Below, piece by piece: positions 45,361 through 58,030 of a stretch of DNA of 64,000 bases (position 1 is its first letter; every line of letters begins with the position of its first letter). The stretch is taken from NCBI GenBank assembly GCA_037893245.1, contig JBAIAA010000509.1, forward strand, positions 1,054,001 through 1,118,000, in the 5' to 3' direction. The notes beneath the pieces were generated by a model. The model worked only from the letters and a program-made list of their open reading frames with translations. It was not told where the DNA came from and searched no databases. The position numbers were made by a program, and so were the translations under genes. This DNA is from Crossaster papposus. Its lineage: Eukaryota > Echinodermata > Asteroidea > Velatida > Solasteridae.

Positions 45361-48195
45361 GCCTTGATCGTCTAGTGGTTAGGACATTACGTTGTGGTCG
45401 CAATAACCCTGGTTCGAATCCTGGTCATAGCATTCCATTTGGATTTCTTAAAATAAAAAGTGCTTTTCAAATTTGATAGTACATGTATTTGTTTTTCATC
45501 CTTTTCTCTTAACTGCTGTGATCGTCTAGTGGTTAGGACATTGCGTTGTGGTCGCAATAACCTAGGTTCGAATCCTGGTCATGGCATTCTCTTTTGATTC
45601 AGTATAATATAAACTGTTTTAGGTATTTGATATTAATTTCCAGTTCCTTTTTCTAACTGCTGTGAGCGTCTAGTGGTTAGGACATTGCGTTGTGGTCGCA
45701 ATAACCCAGGTTCGAATCCTGGTCATGGCATTTTATTTTGATTCAGTATTAAAGAAACTGTTTTAGGTATTTGATATTAATTTCCAGCTTTTTGTTCTAA
45801 CAGCTGTGATCGTCTAGTGGTTAGGACATTGCGTTGTCGTCGCGAATCCTGGTCATGGCATTCTCTATTGATTCAGTATAATAGAAACTGTTTTAGGTAT
45901 TTTATATTAATTTTCATCTACTTTTCCTAACTGCTGTGATCGTCTAGTGGTTAGGACATTGCGTTGTGTTCGCAATAACCCAGGTTCGAATCCTGGTCAT
46001 GGCATTCTCTTTTGATTCAGTATAATAGAAACTGTTTTAGGTATTTGATATTAACTTCCAGCTACTTTTTCTAACTGCCTTGATCATCTAGTGGTTAGGA
46101 CATTGCGTTGTGGTCGCAATAACCCAGGTTCGAATCCTGGTCATGGCATTCCATTTTGATTTATTATAATAAAAAGTGCTTTTCAAGTTTGATATTACAT
46201 GTAATTGTTTTTCAGCTTTTTCTTTCAACTGCTGTGATCGTCTAGTGGTTAGGACATTGCGTTGTGGTCGCAATAACCTAGGTTCGAATCCTTGTCATGG
46301 CATTCTCCTTTGATTCAGTATAATAGAAACTGTTTTAGGTATTTGATATTAATTTCCAGCTACTTTTCCTAACTGCCTTGATCGTCTAGTGGTTAGGACA
46401 TTACGTTTTTGTCGCAATAACCCTGGTTCGAATCCTGGTCATAGCATTCCATTTTGATTTCTTAAAATAAAAAGTGCTTTTCAAATTTGATAGTACATGT
46501 AATTGTTTTTCAGCTTTTTCTCTCAACTGCTGTGATCGTCTAGTGGTTAGGACATTGCGTTGTGGTCGCAATAACCCAGGTTCGAATCCTGGTCATGGCA
46601 CTCTCTTTTGATTCAGCATAATAGAAAATGTTTTAGGTATTTGATATTAATTTTCAGCTACCTTTCCTAACTGCTGTGATCGTCTAGTGGTTAGGACATT
46701 GCGTTGTGGTCGCAATAACCCAGGTTCGAATCTTGGTCGTGGCATTCTCTTTTGATTCAGTATAATAGAAACTGTTTTAGGTATTTGATATTAATTTCCA
46801 TCTCCATTTTTCTAACAGCTGTGATCGTCTAGTGGTTAGGACATTGCGTTGTGGTCGCAATAACCCAGGTTCTAGTCCTGGTCATGGCATTCTCTTTTGA
46901 TTCAGTATAATAGAAACTGTTTTAGGTATTTGATATTAATTTTCGGCTCCTTTTTCTAACAGCTGTGATCGTCTAGTGTTTGGGACATTGCGTTGTGGTC
47001 GCAATAACCCAGGTTCGAATCCTGGTCATGGCATTCTCTTTTGATTCAGTATAATAGAAACTGTTTTAGGTATTTGATATTAATTTTCAGCAAATTTTCG
47101 TAACTGCTGTGATCGTCTAGTGGTTACGACATTGCGTTGTGGTCGCAATAACCAAGGTTCGAATCCTGGTCATGGCATCCTCTTTTGATTCAGTATAATA
47201 GAAACTCTTTTAGGTATTTGATATTAATTTCTAGCTCCATTTTTCTAACAGCTGTGATCGTCTAGTGGTTAGGACATTGCGTTGTGGTCGCAATAACCCA
47301 GGTTCGAGTCGTGGTCATTGCATTCTCTTTTCATTCAGAGTAATAGAAACTGTTTTAGGTATTTGATATTAATTTTCGGCTTCTTTTTGTAACAGCTGTG
47401 ATCGTCTAGTGTTTGGGACATTGCGTTGTGGTCGCAATAACCCTGGTTCGAATCCTGGTCATAGCATTCCACTTTGATTTCTTATAATAAAAAGTGCTTT
47501 TCAAATTTGATAGTACATGTAATTGTTTTCCAGCTTTTTCTTTCAACTGCTGTTATCGTCTAGTGGTTAGGACATTGCGTTGTGGTCGCAATAACCCAGG
47601 TTCGAATCCTGGTCATGGCATTCTCTTTTGATTCAGTATAATAGAAACTGTTTTAGGTATTTGATATTAATTTCTAGCTACTTTTCCTAACTTCTTGATC
47701 GTCTAGTGGTTAGGACGTTGCGTTGTGGTCGCAATAACCCAGGTTCGAATCCTGGTCTTGGCATTATATTTTGATTCAGTATAATATAAACTGTTTTAGG
47801 TATTTGATATTAATTTCCAGCTCCTTTTTCTAACAGCTGTGATCGTCTAGTGGTTAGGACATTGCGTTGTGGTCGCAATAACCCAGGTTCGAATCCTGGT
47901 CTTGGCATTATATTTTGATTCAGTATAATATAAACTGTTTTAGGTATTTGATATTAATTTCCAGCTCCTTTTTCTAACAGCTGTGATCGTCTAGTGGTTA
48001 GGACATTGCGTTGTGGTCGCAACAACCCAGGTTCGAATCCTGGTCTTGGCATTATATTTTGATTCAGTATAATATAAACTGTTTTAGGTATTTGATATTA
48101 ATTTCCAGCTCCTTTTTCTAACTGCTGTGATCGTCTAGTGGTTAGGACATTGCGTTGTGGTCGCAATAACCCAGGTTCGAATCCTGGTCATGGCA
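45361..48195 (+). tRNA. 20 tandem tRNA-His units, block 12
   Basis: Starts: 45361, 45515, 45659, 45803, 45933, 46077, 46231, 46375, 46529, 46673, 46818, 46962, 47106, 47251, 47395, 47549, 47693, 47836, 47980, 48124. 45803 is internally deleted like 37671. 46375 has anticodon TTT and a stem mismatch. 47693 has a shortened 5' acceptor strand. 46962 and 47395 carry the GTGTTTGG D loop. Confidence 0.9.
46375..46446 (+). pseudogene. tRNA-His-like, anticodon TTT
   Basis: The loop TTTTTGT gives UUU. The stem TTACG/CGCAA has a mismatch and the T stem a central T-T. The T5 run inside the gene could also terminate Pol III early. Confidence 0.7.
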
Positions 48196-48267
48196 TTCTC
48201 TTCTGATTCAGTATAATAGAAACTGTTTTAGGTATTTTATATTAATTTTCAGCTACTTTTTCTAACT

Positions 48268-51099
48268 GCTGTGATCGTCTAGTGGTTAGGACATTGCGTT
48301 GTGGTCGCAATAACCCAGGTTCGAATCCTGGTCATGGCATTCTCTTCTGATTCAGTATAATAGAACCTGTTTTAGGTATTTGATATTAATTTTCAGCTAC
48401 TTTTCCTAACTGCTGTGATCGTCTAGTGGTTAGGACATTGCGTTGTGGTGGCAATAACCCAGGTTCGAATCCTGGTCATGGCATTCTCTTTTGATTCAGT
48501 ATAATAGAAACTGTTTTAGGTATTTGATATTAACTTCCAGCTACTTTTCCTAACTGCTTTGATCGTCTAGGGGTTAGGACATTGCGTTGTGGTCGCAATA
48601 ACCCCGGTCCGAATCCTGGTCATAGCATTCCATTTTGATTTCTTATAATAAAAAGTACTTTTCAAATTTGATATTACATGTAATTGTTTTTCAGCTTTTT
48701 CTCTCAACTGCTGTGATCGTCTAGTGGTTAGGACATTGCGTTGTGGTCGCAATAACCCAGGTTCGAATCCTAGTCATGGCATTCTCTTTTGATTCAGTAT
48801 AATAGAAACTGTTTTAGGTATTTGATATTAATTTCCAGCTTCTTTTTCTAACAGCTGTGACCGTCTTGTGGTTAGGACATTGCGTTGTGGTCGCAATAAC
48901 CTAGGTTCGAATCCTGGTCATGGCATTCTGTTTTGATTCAGTATAATAGAAACTGTTTTAGGTATTTGATATTAATTTCCAGCTTCTTTTTCTAACAGCT
49001 GTGACCGTCTTGTGGTTAGGACATTGCGTTGTGGTCGCAATAACCCAGGTTTGAATAATGGACATGGCATTCTCTATTGATTCAGTATAATAGAAACTGT
49101 TTTAGGTATTTTATATTAATTTTCAGCTACTTTTTCTAACTGCTGTGATCGTCTAGTGGTTAGGACATTGCGTTGTGTTCGCAATAACCCAGGTTCGAAT
49201 CCTGGTCATGGCATTCTCTTTTGATTCAGTATAATAGAAACTGTTTTAGGTATTTGATATTAATTTCAAGCTCCTTTTTCTAACAGCTGTGATCGTCTAG
49301 TGGTTAGGACATTGCGTTGTGGTCGCAATAACCCAGGTTCGAATCCTGGTCATGGCATTCTCTTCTGATTCAGTATAATAGAACCTGTTTTAGGTATTTG
49401 ATATTAATTTTCAGCTACTTTTTCTAACTGCTGTGATCGTCTAGTGGTTAGGACATTGCGTTGTGGTCGCAATAACCCAGGTTGGAATCCTGGTCATGGC
49501 ATTCTCTTCTGATTCAGTATAATAGAACCTGTTTTAGGTATTTGATATTAATTTCCAGCTACTTTTCCTAACTGCTGTGATCGTCTAGTGGTTAGGACAT
49601 TGCGTTGTGGTCGCAATAACCCAGGTTTGAATAATGGACATAGCATTCCATTTTGATTTCTTATAATAAAAAGTGCTTTTCAAATTTGATAGTACATGTA
49701 ATTATTTTTCAGTTTTTTCTCTCAACTGCTGTTATCGTCTAGTGGTTAGGACATTGCGTTGTGGTCGCAATAACCCAGGTTCGAATCCTGGTCATAGCAT
49801 TCCATTTTGATTTCTTATAATAAAAAGTGCTTTTCAAATTTGATAGTACATGTAATTGTTTTTCAGATATTTCTCTCAACTGCTGTGATCGTCTAGTGGT
49901 TAGGACATTGCGTTGTGGTTGCAACAACCCAGGTTCGAATCCTGGTCATGGCATTCTCTTTTGATTCAGTTTAATAGAAACTGTTTTAGGTATTTGATAA
50001 TAATTTCCAGTTCCATTTTCTAACTGCTGTGATCGTCTAGTGGTTAGGACATTGCGTTGTGGTCGCAATAACCCAGGTTCGAATCCTGGTCATGGCATTC
50101 TGTTTTGATTCAGTATAATAGAAACTGTTTTAGGTATTTGATATTAATTTCCAGTTCCATTTTCTAACTGCTGTGATCGTCTAGTGGTTAGGACATTGCG
50201 TTGTGGTCGCAATAACCCAGGTTCGAATCCTGGTCATGGCATTCTCTTTTGATTCAGTATAATAGAACCTGTTTTAGGTATTTGATATTAATTTTCAGCT
50301 ACTTTTCCTAACTGCTGTGATCGTCTAGTGGTTAGGACATTGCGTTGTGGTCGCAATAACCCAGGTTCGAATCCTGGTCATGGCATTCTCTTTTGATTCA
50401 GTATAATAGAAACTGGTTTAGGTATTTGATATTAATTTCCAGCTACTTTTCCTAACTGCTGTGATCGTCTAGTGGTTAGGACATTGCGTTGTGGTCGCAA
50501 TAACCCAGGTTCGAATCCTGGTCGTGGCATTCTCTTTTGATTCAGTATAATAGAAACTGTTTTAGGTATTTGATATTAATTTTCAGCTACTTTTCCTAAC
50601 TGCTGTGATCGTCTAGTGGTTAGGACATTGCGTTGTGGTCGCAATAACCCAGGTTCGAATCCTGGTCATGGCATTCTATTTTGATTCAGTATAATATAAA
50701 CTGTTTTAGGTATTTGATAATAATTTCCAGCTCCTTTTTCTAACAGCTGTAATCGTCTAGTGGTTAGGACATTGCATTGTGGTCGCAATAACCCAGGTTC
50801 GAGTCCTGGTCATGGCATTCTCTTTTGATTCAGTATAATAGAAACTGTTTTAGGTATTTGATATTAATTTTCGGCTCCTTTTTCTAACAGCTGTGATCGT
50901 CTAGTGGTTAGGACATTGCGTTGTGGTCGCAATAACCCAGGTTCGAATCCTGGTCATGGCATTCTCTTTTGATTCAGCATAATAGAAAAGGTTTTAGGTA
51001 TTTGATATTAATTTTCAGCTACCTTTCCTAACTGCTGTGATCGTCTAGTGGTTAGGACATTGCGTTGTGGTCGCAATAACCCAAGTTCTGGTCATGGCA
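48268..51099 (+). tRNA. 20 tandem tRNA-His units, block 13
   Basis: Starts: 48268, 48412, 48556, 48710, 48854, 48998, 49142, 49286, 49430, 49574, 49728, 49882, 50026, 50170, 50314, 50458, 50602, 50746, 50890, 51034. 48998 and 49574 have a broken T arm; 51034 lacks the B-box core; 48412 has the closing-pair mismatch; 50746 has TTGCA in the anticodon stem. 48998-51034 repeat 39847-41883 at +9,151 bp. Confidence 0.9.
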
Positions 51100-51603
51100 T
51101 TCTCTTTTGATTCAGTATAATAGAACCTGTTTTAGGTATTGGATATTAATTTTCAGCTACTTTTCGTAACTGCTGTGATCGTCTAGCGGTTAGGACATTG
51201 CGTTGTGGTCGCAATAACCCAGGTTCGAATCCTGGTCATGGCATTCTCTTTTGATTCAGTATAATAGAAACTGTTTTAGGTATTTGATATTAATTTTCAG
51301 CTCCTTTTTCTAACAGCTGTGATCGTCTAGTGGTTAGGACAGTGCGTTGTGGTCGCAATAACACTGGTTCGAATCCTGGTCATGGCATTCTCTTTTGATT
51401 CAGTATAATAGAAACTGTTTTAGGTATTTGATATTAATTTCCAGCTGCTTTTCCTAACTGCTGTGATCGTCTAGTGGTTAGGACATTGCGTTGTGGTCGC
51501 AATAACCCAGGTTCGAATCCTGGTCATGGCATTCTCTTTTGATTCAGTATAATAGAAACTGTTTTAGGTATTTGATATTAATTTCCAGCTGCTTTTCCTA
51601 ACT

Positions 51604-51675
51604 GCTGTGATCGTCTAGTGGTTAGGACATTGCGTTTTGGTCGCAGTAACCCAGGTTTGAATAATGAACATAGCA
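51604..51675 (+). pseudogene. tRNA-His-like, anticodon TTG, broken T arm
   Basis: A copy of the 42309 type (GCAGTAACCC after the stem, AATAATGAACATAGCA end), carried by the duplicated segment. Confidence 0.8.
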
Positions 51676-52127
51676 TTCCATTTTGATTTCTTATAATAAA
51701 AAGTGCTTTTCAAATTTGATAGTACATGTAATTATTTTTCAGCTTTTTCTCTCAACTGCTGTTATCGTCTAGTGGTTAGGACATTGCGTTGTGGTCGCAA
51801 TAACCCAGGTTCGAATCCTGGTCATAGCATTCCATTTTGATTTCTTATAATAAAAAGTGCTTTTCAAATTTGATAGTACATGTAATTGTTTTTCAGATAT
51901 TTCTCTCAACTGCTGTGATCGTCTAGTGGTTAGGACATTGCGTTGTGGTCGCAATAACCCAGGTTCGAATCCTGGTCATGGCATTCTCTTTTGATTCAGT
52001 TTAATAGAAACTGTTTTAGGTATTTGATATTAATTTCCAGCTCCTTTTTCTAACTGCCTTTATCGTCTAGTGTTTAGGACATTGCGTTGTGGTCGCAATA
52101 ACCCAGGTTCGAATCCTGGTCATAGCA

Positions 52128-52199
52128 ATACATTTTGATTTCTTATAATAAAAAGTGCTTTAGGTATTTGATATTATTTTTCAACTACTTTTCCTAACT
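52128..52199 (+). repeat. Chimeric A/B spacer (second copy)
   Basis: Same junction as 42833-42904, inside the +9,295-bp duplicate. Confidence 0.85.
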
Positions 52200-52631
52200 T
52201 CCATGATCGTCTAGTGGTTAGGACGTTGCGTTGTGGTCGCAATAACCCAGGTTCGAATCCTGGTCATGGCATTCTATTTTGATTCAGTATAATATAAACT
52301 GTTTTAGCTATTTGATAATAATTTCCAGCTCCTTTTTCTAACAGCTGTGATCGTCTAGTGGTTAGGACATTGCGTTGTGGTCGCAATAACGCAGGTTCGA
52401 GTCCTGGTCATTGCATTCTCTATTGATTAAGTATAATAGAAACTGTTTTAGGTATTTGATATTAATTTTCGGCTCCTTTTTCTAACAGCTGTGATCGTCT
52501 AGTGGTTAGGACATTGCGTTGTGGTCGCAATAACCCAGGTTCGAATCCTGGTCATGGCATTCTCTTTTGATTCAGTATAATAGAACCTGTTTTAGGTATT
52601 AGATATTGATTTTCAGCTACTTTTCGTAACT

Positions 52632-52703
52632 GCTGTGATCGTCTAGTGGTTATGACATTGCGTTGTCGTCGCAATAACCCAGGTTCGAATCCTGGTCATG
52701 GCA
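52632..52703 (+). tRNA. tRNA-His body with anticodon GTC (Asp), duplicate
   Basis: Same sequence type as 43337 (TATGAC D stem, TTGTCGT loop), copied with the +9,295-bp segment. Confidence 0.75.
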
Positions 52704-53345
52704 TTCTCTTTAGATTCAGCATAATAGAAAAGCTTTTAGGTATTTGATATTAATTTTCAGCTACCTTTCCTAACTGCTGTGATCGTCTAGTGGTTAGGAC
52801 ATTGCGTTGTGGTCGCAATAACCCAGGTTCTGTTCATGGTATTCTCTTTTGATTCAGTATAATAGAACCTGTTTTAGGTATTGGATATTAATTTTCAGCT
52901 ACTTTTCGTAACTGCTGTGATCGTCTAGCGGTTAGGACATTGCGTTGTGGTCGCAATAACCCAGGTTCGAATCCTGGTCATGGCATTCTCTTTTGATTCA
53001 GTATAATAGAAACTGTTTTAGGTATTTGATATTAATTTTCAGCTCCTTTTTCTAACAGCTGTGATCGTCTAGTGGTTAGGACAGTGCGTTGTGGTCGCAA
53101 TAACACTGGTTCGAATCCTGGTCATGGCATTCTCTTTTGATTCAGTATAATAGAAACTGTTTTAGGTATTTGATATTAATTTCCAGCTGCTTTTCCTAAC
53201 TGCTGTGATCGTCTAGTGGTTAGGACATTGCGTTGTGGTCGCAATAACCCGGGTTCGAATCCTGGTCATGGCATTCTCTTTTGATTCAGTATAATAGAAA
53301 CTGTTTTAGGTATTTGATATTAATTTCCAGCTGCTTTTCCTAACT

Positions 53346-53417
53346 GCTGTGATCGTCTAGTGGTTAGGACATTGCGTTTTGGTCGCAATAACCCAGGTTT
53401 GAATAATGGACATAGCA
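53346..53417 (+). pseudogene. tRNA-His-like, anticodon TTG, broken T arm
   Basis: Same TTTTGGT loop and a degenerate T arm ending AATAATGGACATAGCA. It is followed by spacer B. Confidence 0.8.
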
Positions 53418-54511
53418 TTCCATTTTGATTTCTTATAATAAAAAGTGCTTTTCAAATTTGATAGTACATGTAATTATTTGTCAGCTTTTTCACTCAACTG
53501 CTGTTATCGTCTAGTGGTTAGGACATTGCGTTGTGGTCGCAATAACCCAGGTTCGAATCCTGGTCATAGCATTCCATTTTGATTTCTTATAATAAAAAGT
53601 GCTTTTCAAATTTGATAGTACATGTAATTGTTTTTCAGATATTTCTCTCAACTGCTGTGATCGTCTAGTGGTTAGGACATTGCGTTGTGGTCGCAATAAC
53701 CCAGGTTCGAATCCTGCTCATGGCATTCTCTTTTGATTCAGTTTAATAGAAACTGTTTTAGGTATTTGATATTAATTTCCAGCTACTTTTCCTAACTTCC
53801 TTGATCGTCTAGTGGTGAGGACGTTGCGTTGTGGTCGCAATAACCCAGGTTCGAATCCTGGTCATGGCATTCTCTTTTGATTCAGCATAATAGAAAAGGT
53901 TTTAGGTATTTGAAATTAATTTTCAGCTACCTTTCCTAACTGCTGTGATCGTCTAGTGGTTAGGACATTGCGTTGTGGTCGCAATAACCCAGGTTCGAGT
54001 CCTGGTCATGGCATTCTCTTTTGATTCAGCATATTAGAAAAGGTTTTAGGTATTTGATATTAATTTTCAGCTACTTTTCCTAACTGCTGTGATCGTCTAG
54101 TGGTTAGGACATTGCGTTGTGGTCGCAATAACCCAGGTTCTGGTCATGGCATTCTCTTTTGATTCAGTATAATAGAACCTGTTTTAGGTATTGGATATTA
54201 ATTTTCAGCTACTTTTCGTAACTGCTGTGATCGTCTAGCGGTTAGGACATTGCGTTGTGGTCGCAAAAACCCAGGTTCGAATCCTGGTCATGGCATTCTC
54301 TTTTGATTCAGTATAATAGAAACTGTTTTAGGTATTTGATATTAATTTTCAGCTCCTTTTTCTAACAGCTGTGATCGTCTAGTGGTTAGGACAGTGCGTT
54401 GTGGTCGCAATAACACTGGTTCGAATCCTGGTCATGGCATTCTCTTTTGATTCAGTATAATATAAACTGTTTTAGGTATTTGATATTAATTTCCAGCTGC
54501 TTTTCCTAACT

Positions 54512-54583
54512 GCTGTGATCGTCTAGTGGTTAGGACATTGCGTTTTGGTCGCAATAACCCAGGTTTGAATAATGGACATAGCA
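54512..54583 (+). pseudogene. tRNA-His-like, anticodon TTG, broken T arm
   Basis: Fourth member of this type, again directly before a spacer B. Confidence 0.8.
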
Positions 54584-54737
54584 TTCCATTTTGATTTCTT
54601 ATAATAAAAAGTGCTTTTCAAATTTGATAGTACATGTAATTATTTTTCAGCTTTTTCTCTCAACTGCTGTTATCGTCTAGTGGTTAGGACATTGCGTTGT
54701 GGTCGCAATAACCCAGGTTCGAATCCTGGTCATAGCA

Positions 54738-54809
54738 TTCCATTTTGATTTCTTATAATAAAAAGTGCTTTAGGTATTTGATATTAATTTTCAACTACTT
54801 TTCCTAACT
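54738..54809 (+). repeat. Chimeric A/B spacer (third copy)
   Basis: Same breakpoint after AAGTGCTTTAGG. It follows tRNA 54666, in a context not shared with the first two copies. Confidence 0.85.
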
Positions 54810-56406
54810 TCCTTGATTGTCTAGTGGTTAGGACGTTGCGTTGTGGTCGCAATAACCCAGGTTCGAATCCTGGTCATGGCATTCTATTTTGATTCAGTAT
54901 AATATAAACTGTTTTAGGTATTTGATAATAATTTCCAGCTCCTTTTTCTAACAGCTGTGATCGTCTAGTGGTTAGGACATTGCGTTGTGGTCGCAATAAC
55001 CCAGGTTCTGGTCATGGCATTCTCTTTTGATTCAGTATAATAGAAACTGTTTTAGGTATTTGATATTAATTTTCAGCTACTTTTCCTAACAGCTGTGATC
55101 GTCGAGTGGTTAGGACATTGCGTTGTGGTCGCAATAACCCAGGTTCGAATCCTGGTCATGGCATTCTCTTTTGATTCAGTATAATAGAAACTGTTTTAGG
55201 TATTTGATATTAATTTCCAGCTCCTTTTTCTAACAGCTGTGATAGTCTAGTGGTTAGGACATTGCATTGTGGTCGCTATAACCCAGGTTCGAATCCTGGT
55301 CATGCATTCTGTTTTGATTCAGTATAATATAAACTGTTTTAGGTATTTGATATTAATTTTCAGCTACTTTTCCTAACTGCTGTGATCGTCTAATGGTTAG
55401 GACATTGCGTTGTGTTCGCAATAACCCTGGTTCGAATCCTGGTCATAGCATTCCATTTTGATTTCTTATAATAAAAAGTGCTTTTCAAATTTGATAGTAC
55501 ATGTAATTGTTTTTCAGCTTTTTCTCTCAACTGCTGTGATCGTCTAGTGGTTAGGACATTGCGTTGTGGTCGCAATAACCCAGGTTCGAATCTTGGTCAT
55601 GGCATTCTCTTTTGATTCAGTATAATAGAACCTGTTTTAGGTATTTGATATTAATTTTCAGCTACTTTTTCTAACTGCTGTGATCGTCTAGTGGTTAGGA
55701 CATTGCGTTGTGATCGCAATAACCCAGGTTCGAATCCTGGTCATGGCATTCTCTTTTGATTCAGTATAATAGAAACTGGTTTAGGTATTTGATATTAATT
55801 TCCAGCTACTTTTCCTAACTGCTATGATCGTCTAGTGGTTAGGACATTGCGTTGTGGTCGCAATAACCCAGGTTCGAATCCTGGTCATGGCATTCTCTTT
55901 TGATTCAGTATAATAGAAACTGTTTTAGGTATTTGATATTAATTTCCAGCTACTTTTCCTAACTTCCTTGATCGTCTAGTGGTTAGGACGTTGCGTTGTG
56001 GTCGCAATAACCCAGGTTCGAATCCTGGTCATGGCATTCTCTTTTGATTCAGCATAATAGAAAAGGTTTTAGGTATTTGATATTAATTTTCAGCTACCTT
56101 TCCTAACTGCTGTGATCGTCTAGTGGTTAGGACATTGCGTTGTGGTCGCAATAACCCAGGTTCGAATCCTGGTCATGGCATTCTATTTTGATTCAGTATA
56201 ATATAAACTGTTTTAGGTATTTGATATTAATTTCCAGTTCCTTTTTCTAACAGCTGTGAGCGTCTAGTGGTTAGGACATTGCGTTGTGGTCGCAATAACC
56301 CAGGTTCGAATCCTGGTCATAGCGTTCTATTTTGATTTCTTATAATAAAAAGTGCTTTTCAAATTTGATAGTACATGTAATTGTTTTTCAGCTTTTTCTC
56401 TCAACT

Positions 56407-56478
56407 GCTGTGAGCGTCTGGTGGTTAGGACATTGCGTTGGGGTCGCAATAACCCAGGTTCGAATCCTGGTCATAGCA
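56407..56478 (+). tRNA. tRNA-His body with anticodon GGG (Pro)
   Basis: The loop TTGGGGT gives GGG. The stems are otherwise intact, the acceptor ends TCATAGCA, and the unit is embedded between two B spacers. Position 8 is G (GTGAGCG). Confidence 0.7.
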
Positions 56479-56848
56479 TTCTATTTTGATTTCTTATAAT
56501 AAAAAGTGCTTTTCAAATTTGATAGTACATGTAATTGTTTTTCAGCTTTTTCTCTCAACTGCTGTGAGCGTCTAGTGGTTAGGACATTGCGTTGTGGTCG
56601 CAATAACCCAGGTTCGAGTCCTGGTCATGGCATTCTTTTTTGATTCAGTATAATAGAAACTGTTTTAGGTATTTGATATTAATTTTCAGCTACTTTTCCT
56701 AACTGCTGTGATCGTCTAGTGGTTAGCACATTGGGTTGTGGTCGCAATAACCCTGGTTCGAGTCCTGGTCATGGCATTCTTTTTTGATTCAGTATAATAG
56801 AAACTGTTTTAGGTATTTGATATTAATTTTCAGCTACTTTTCCTAACT

Positions 56849-58030
56849 GCTGTGATCGTCTAGTGGTTAGCACATTGGGTTGTGGTCGCAATAACCCAGG
56901 TTCGAATCCTAGTCATAGCAGTCCATTTTGGATTCTTATAATAAAAAGTGCTTTTCAAATTTGATAGTACATGTAATTGTTTTTCATCTTTTTCTCTCAA
57001 CTGCTGTGATCGTCTAGTGGTTAGGACATTGCGTTGTGGTCGCAATAACCCTGGTTCGAGTCCTGGTCATGGCATTCTATTTTGATTCAGTATAATATAA
57101 ACTGTTTTAGGTATTTGATATTAATTTCCAGTTCCTTTTTCTAACTGCTGTGATCGTCTAGTGGTTAGCACATTGGGTTGTGGTCGCAATAACCCTGGTT
57201 CGAGTCCTGGTCATGGCATTCTTTTTTGATTCAGTATAATAGAAACTGTTTTAGGTATTTGATATTAATTTTCAGCTACTTTTCCTAACTGCTGTGATCG
57301 TCTAGTGGTTAGCACATTGGGTTGTGGTCGCAATAACCCAGGTTCGAATCCTAGTCATAGCAGTCCATTTTGGATTCTTATAATAAAAAGTGCTTTTCAA
57401 ATTTGATAGTACATGTAATTGTTTTTCATCTTTTTCTCTCAACTGCTGTGATCGTCTAGTGGTTAGGACATTGCGTTGTGGTCGCAATAACCCTGGTTCG
57501 AGTCCTGGTCATGGCATTCTATTTTGATTCAGTATAATATAAACTGTTTTAGGTATTTGATATTAATTTCAAGCTCCTTTTCCTACCTGCTGTGATCGTC
57601 TAGTGGTTAGGACATTGCGTTGTGGTCGCAATAACCCTGGTTCGAGTCCTGGTCATGGCATTCTTTTTTGATTCAGTATAATAGAAACTGTTTTAGGTAT
57701 TTGATATTAATTTTCAGCTACTTTTCCTAACTGCTGTAATCGTCTAGTGGTTAGCACATTGGGTTGTGGTCGCAATAACCCAGGTTCGAATCCTAGTCAT
57801 AGCAGTCCATTTTGGATTCTTATAATAAAAAGTGCTTTTCAAATTTGATAGTACATGTAATTGTTTTTCATCTTTTTCTCTCAACTGCTGTGATCGTCTA
57901 GTGGTTAGGACATTGCGTTGTGGTCGCAATAACCCTGGTTCGAGTCCTGGTCATGGCATTCTATTTTGATTCAGTATAATATAAACTGTTTTAGGTATTT
58001 GATATTAATTTCCAGTTCCTTTTTCTAACT
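56849..58030 (+). repeat. 442-bp three-unit higher-order repeat
   Basis: A trimer (A-spaced, B-spaced, A-spaced) repeats at 56849, 57291 and 57733. The GCACATTGGG tRNA and a TTTTGGATTCTTATAATA B spacer mark each repeat. Single later copies sit at 58607 and 63422. Confidence 0.85.

Larger units (their letters stand above)
51172..54013 (+). tRNA. 20 tandem tRNA-His units, block 14
   Basis: Starts: 51172, 51316, 51460, 51604, 51758, 51912, 52056, 52200, 52344, 52488, 52632, 52776, 52914, 53058, 53202, 53346, 53500, 53654, 53798, 53942. 51604 and 53346 have anticodon TTG with a broken T arm. 52632 has anticodon GTC. 52776 lacks the B-box core. 52200 and 53798 have acceptor strands beginning TCC. 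From 51604 the offset to block 10-11 is +9,295 bp, because one 144-bp unit (51460) is extra. Confidence 0.9.
54086..56920 (+). tRNA. 20 tandem tRNA-His units, block 15
   Basis: Starts: 54086, 54224, 54368, 54512, 54666, 54810, 54954, 55092, 55236, 55379, 55533, 55677, 55821, 55965, 56109, 56253, 56407, 56561, 56705, 56849. 54086 and 54954 lack the B-box core. 54512 has anticodon TTG with a broken T arm. 56407 has anticodon GGG. 56705 and 56849 read GCACATTGGG (anticodon-stem mismatch). 55236 has a disturbed anticodon stem (TTGCA) and a shortened 3' end (CATGCA). Confidence 0.9.
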
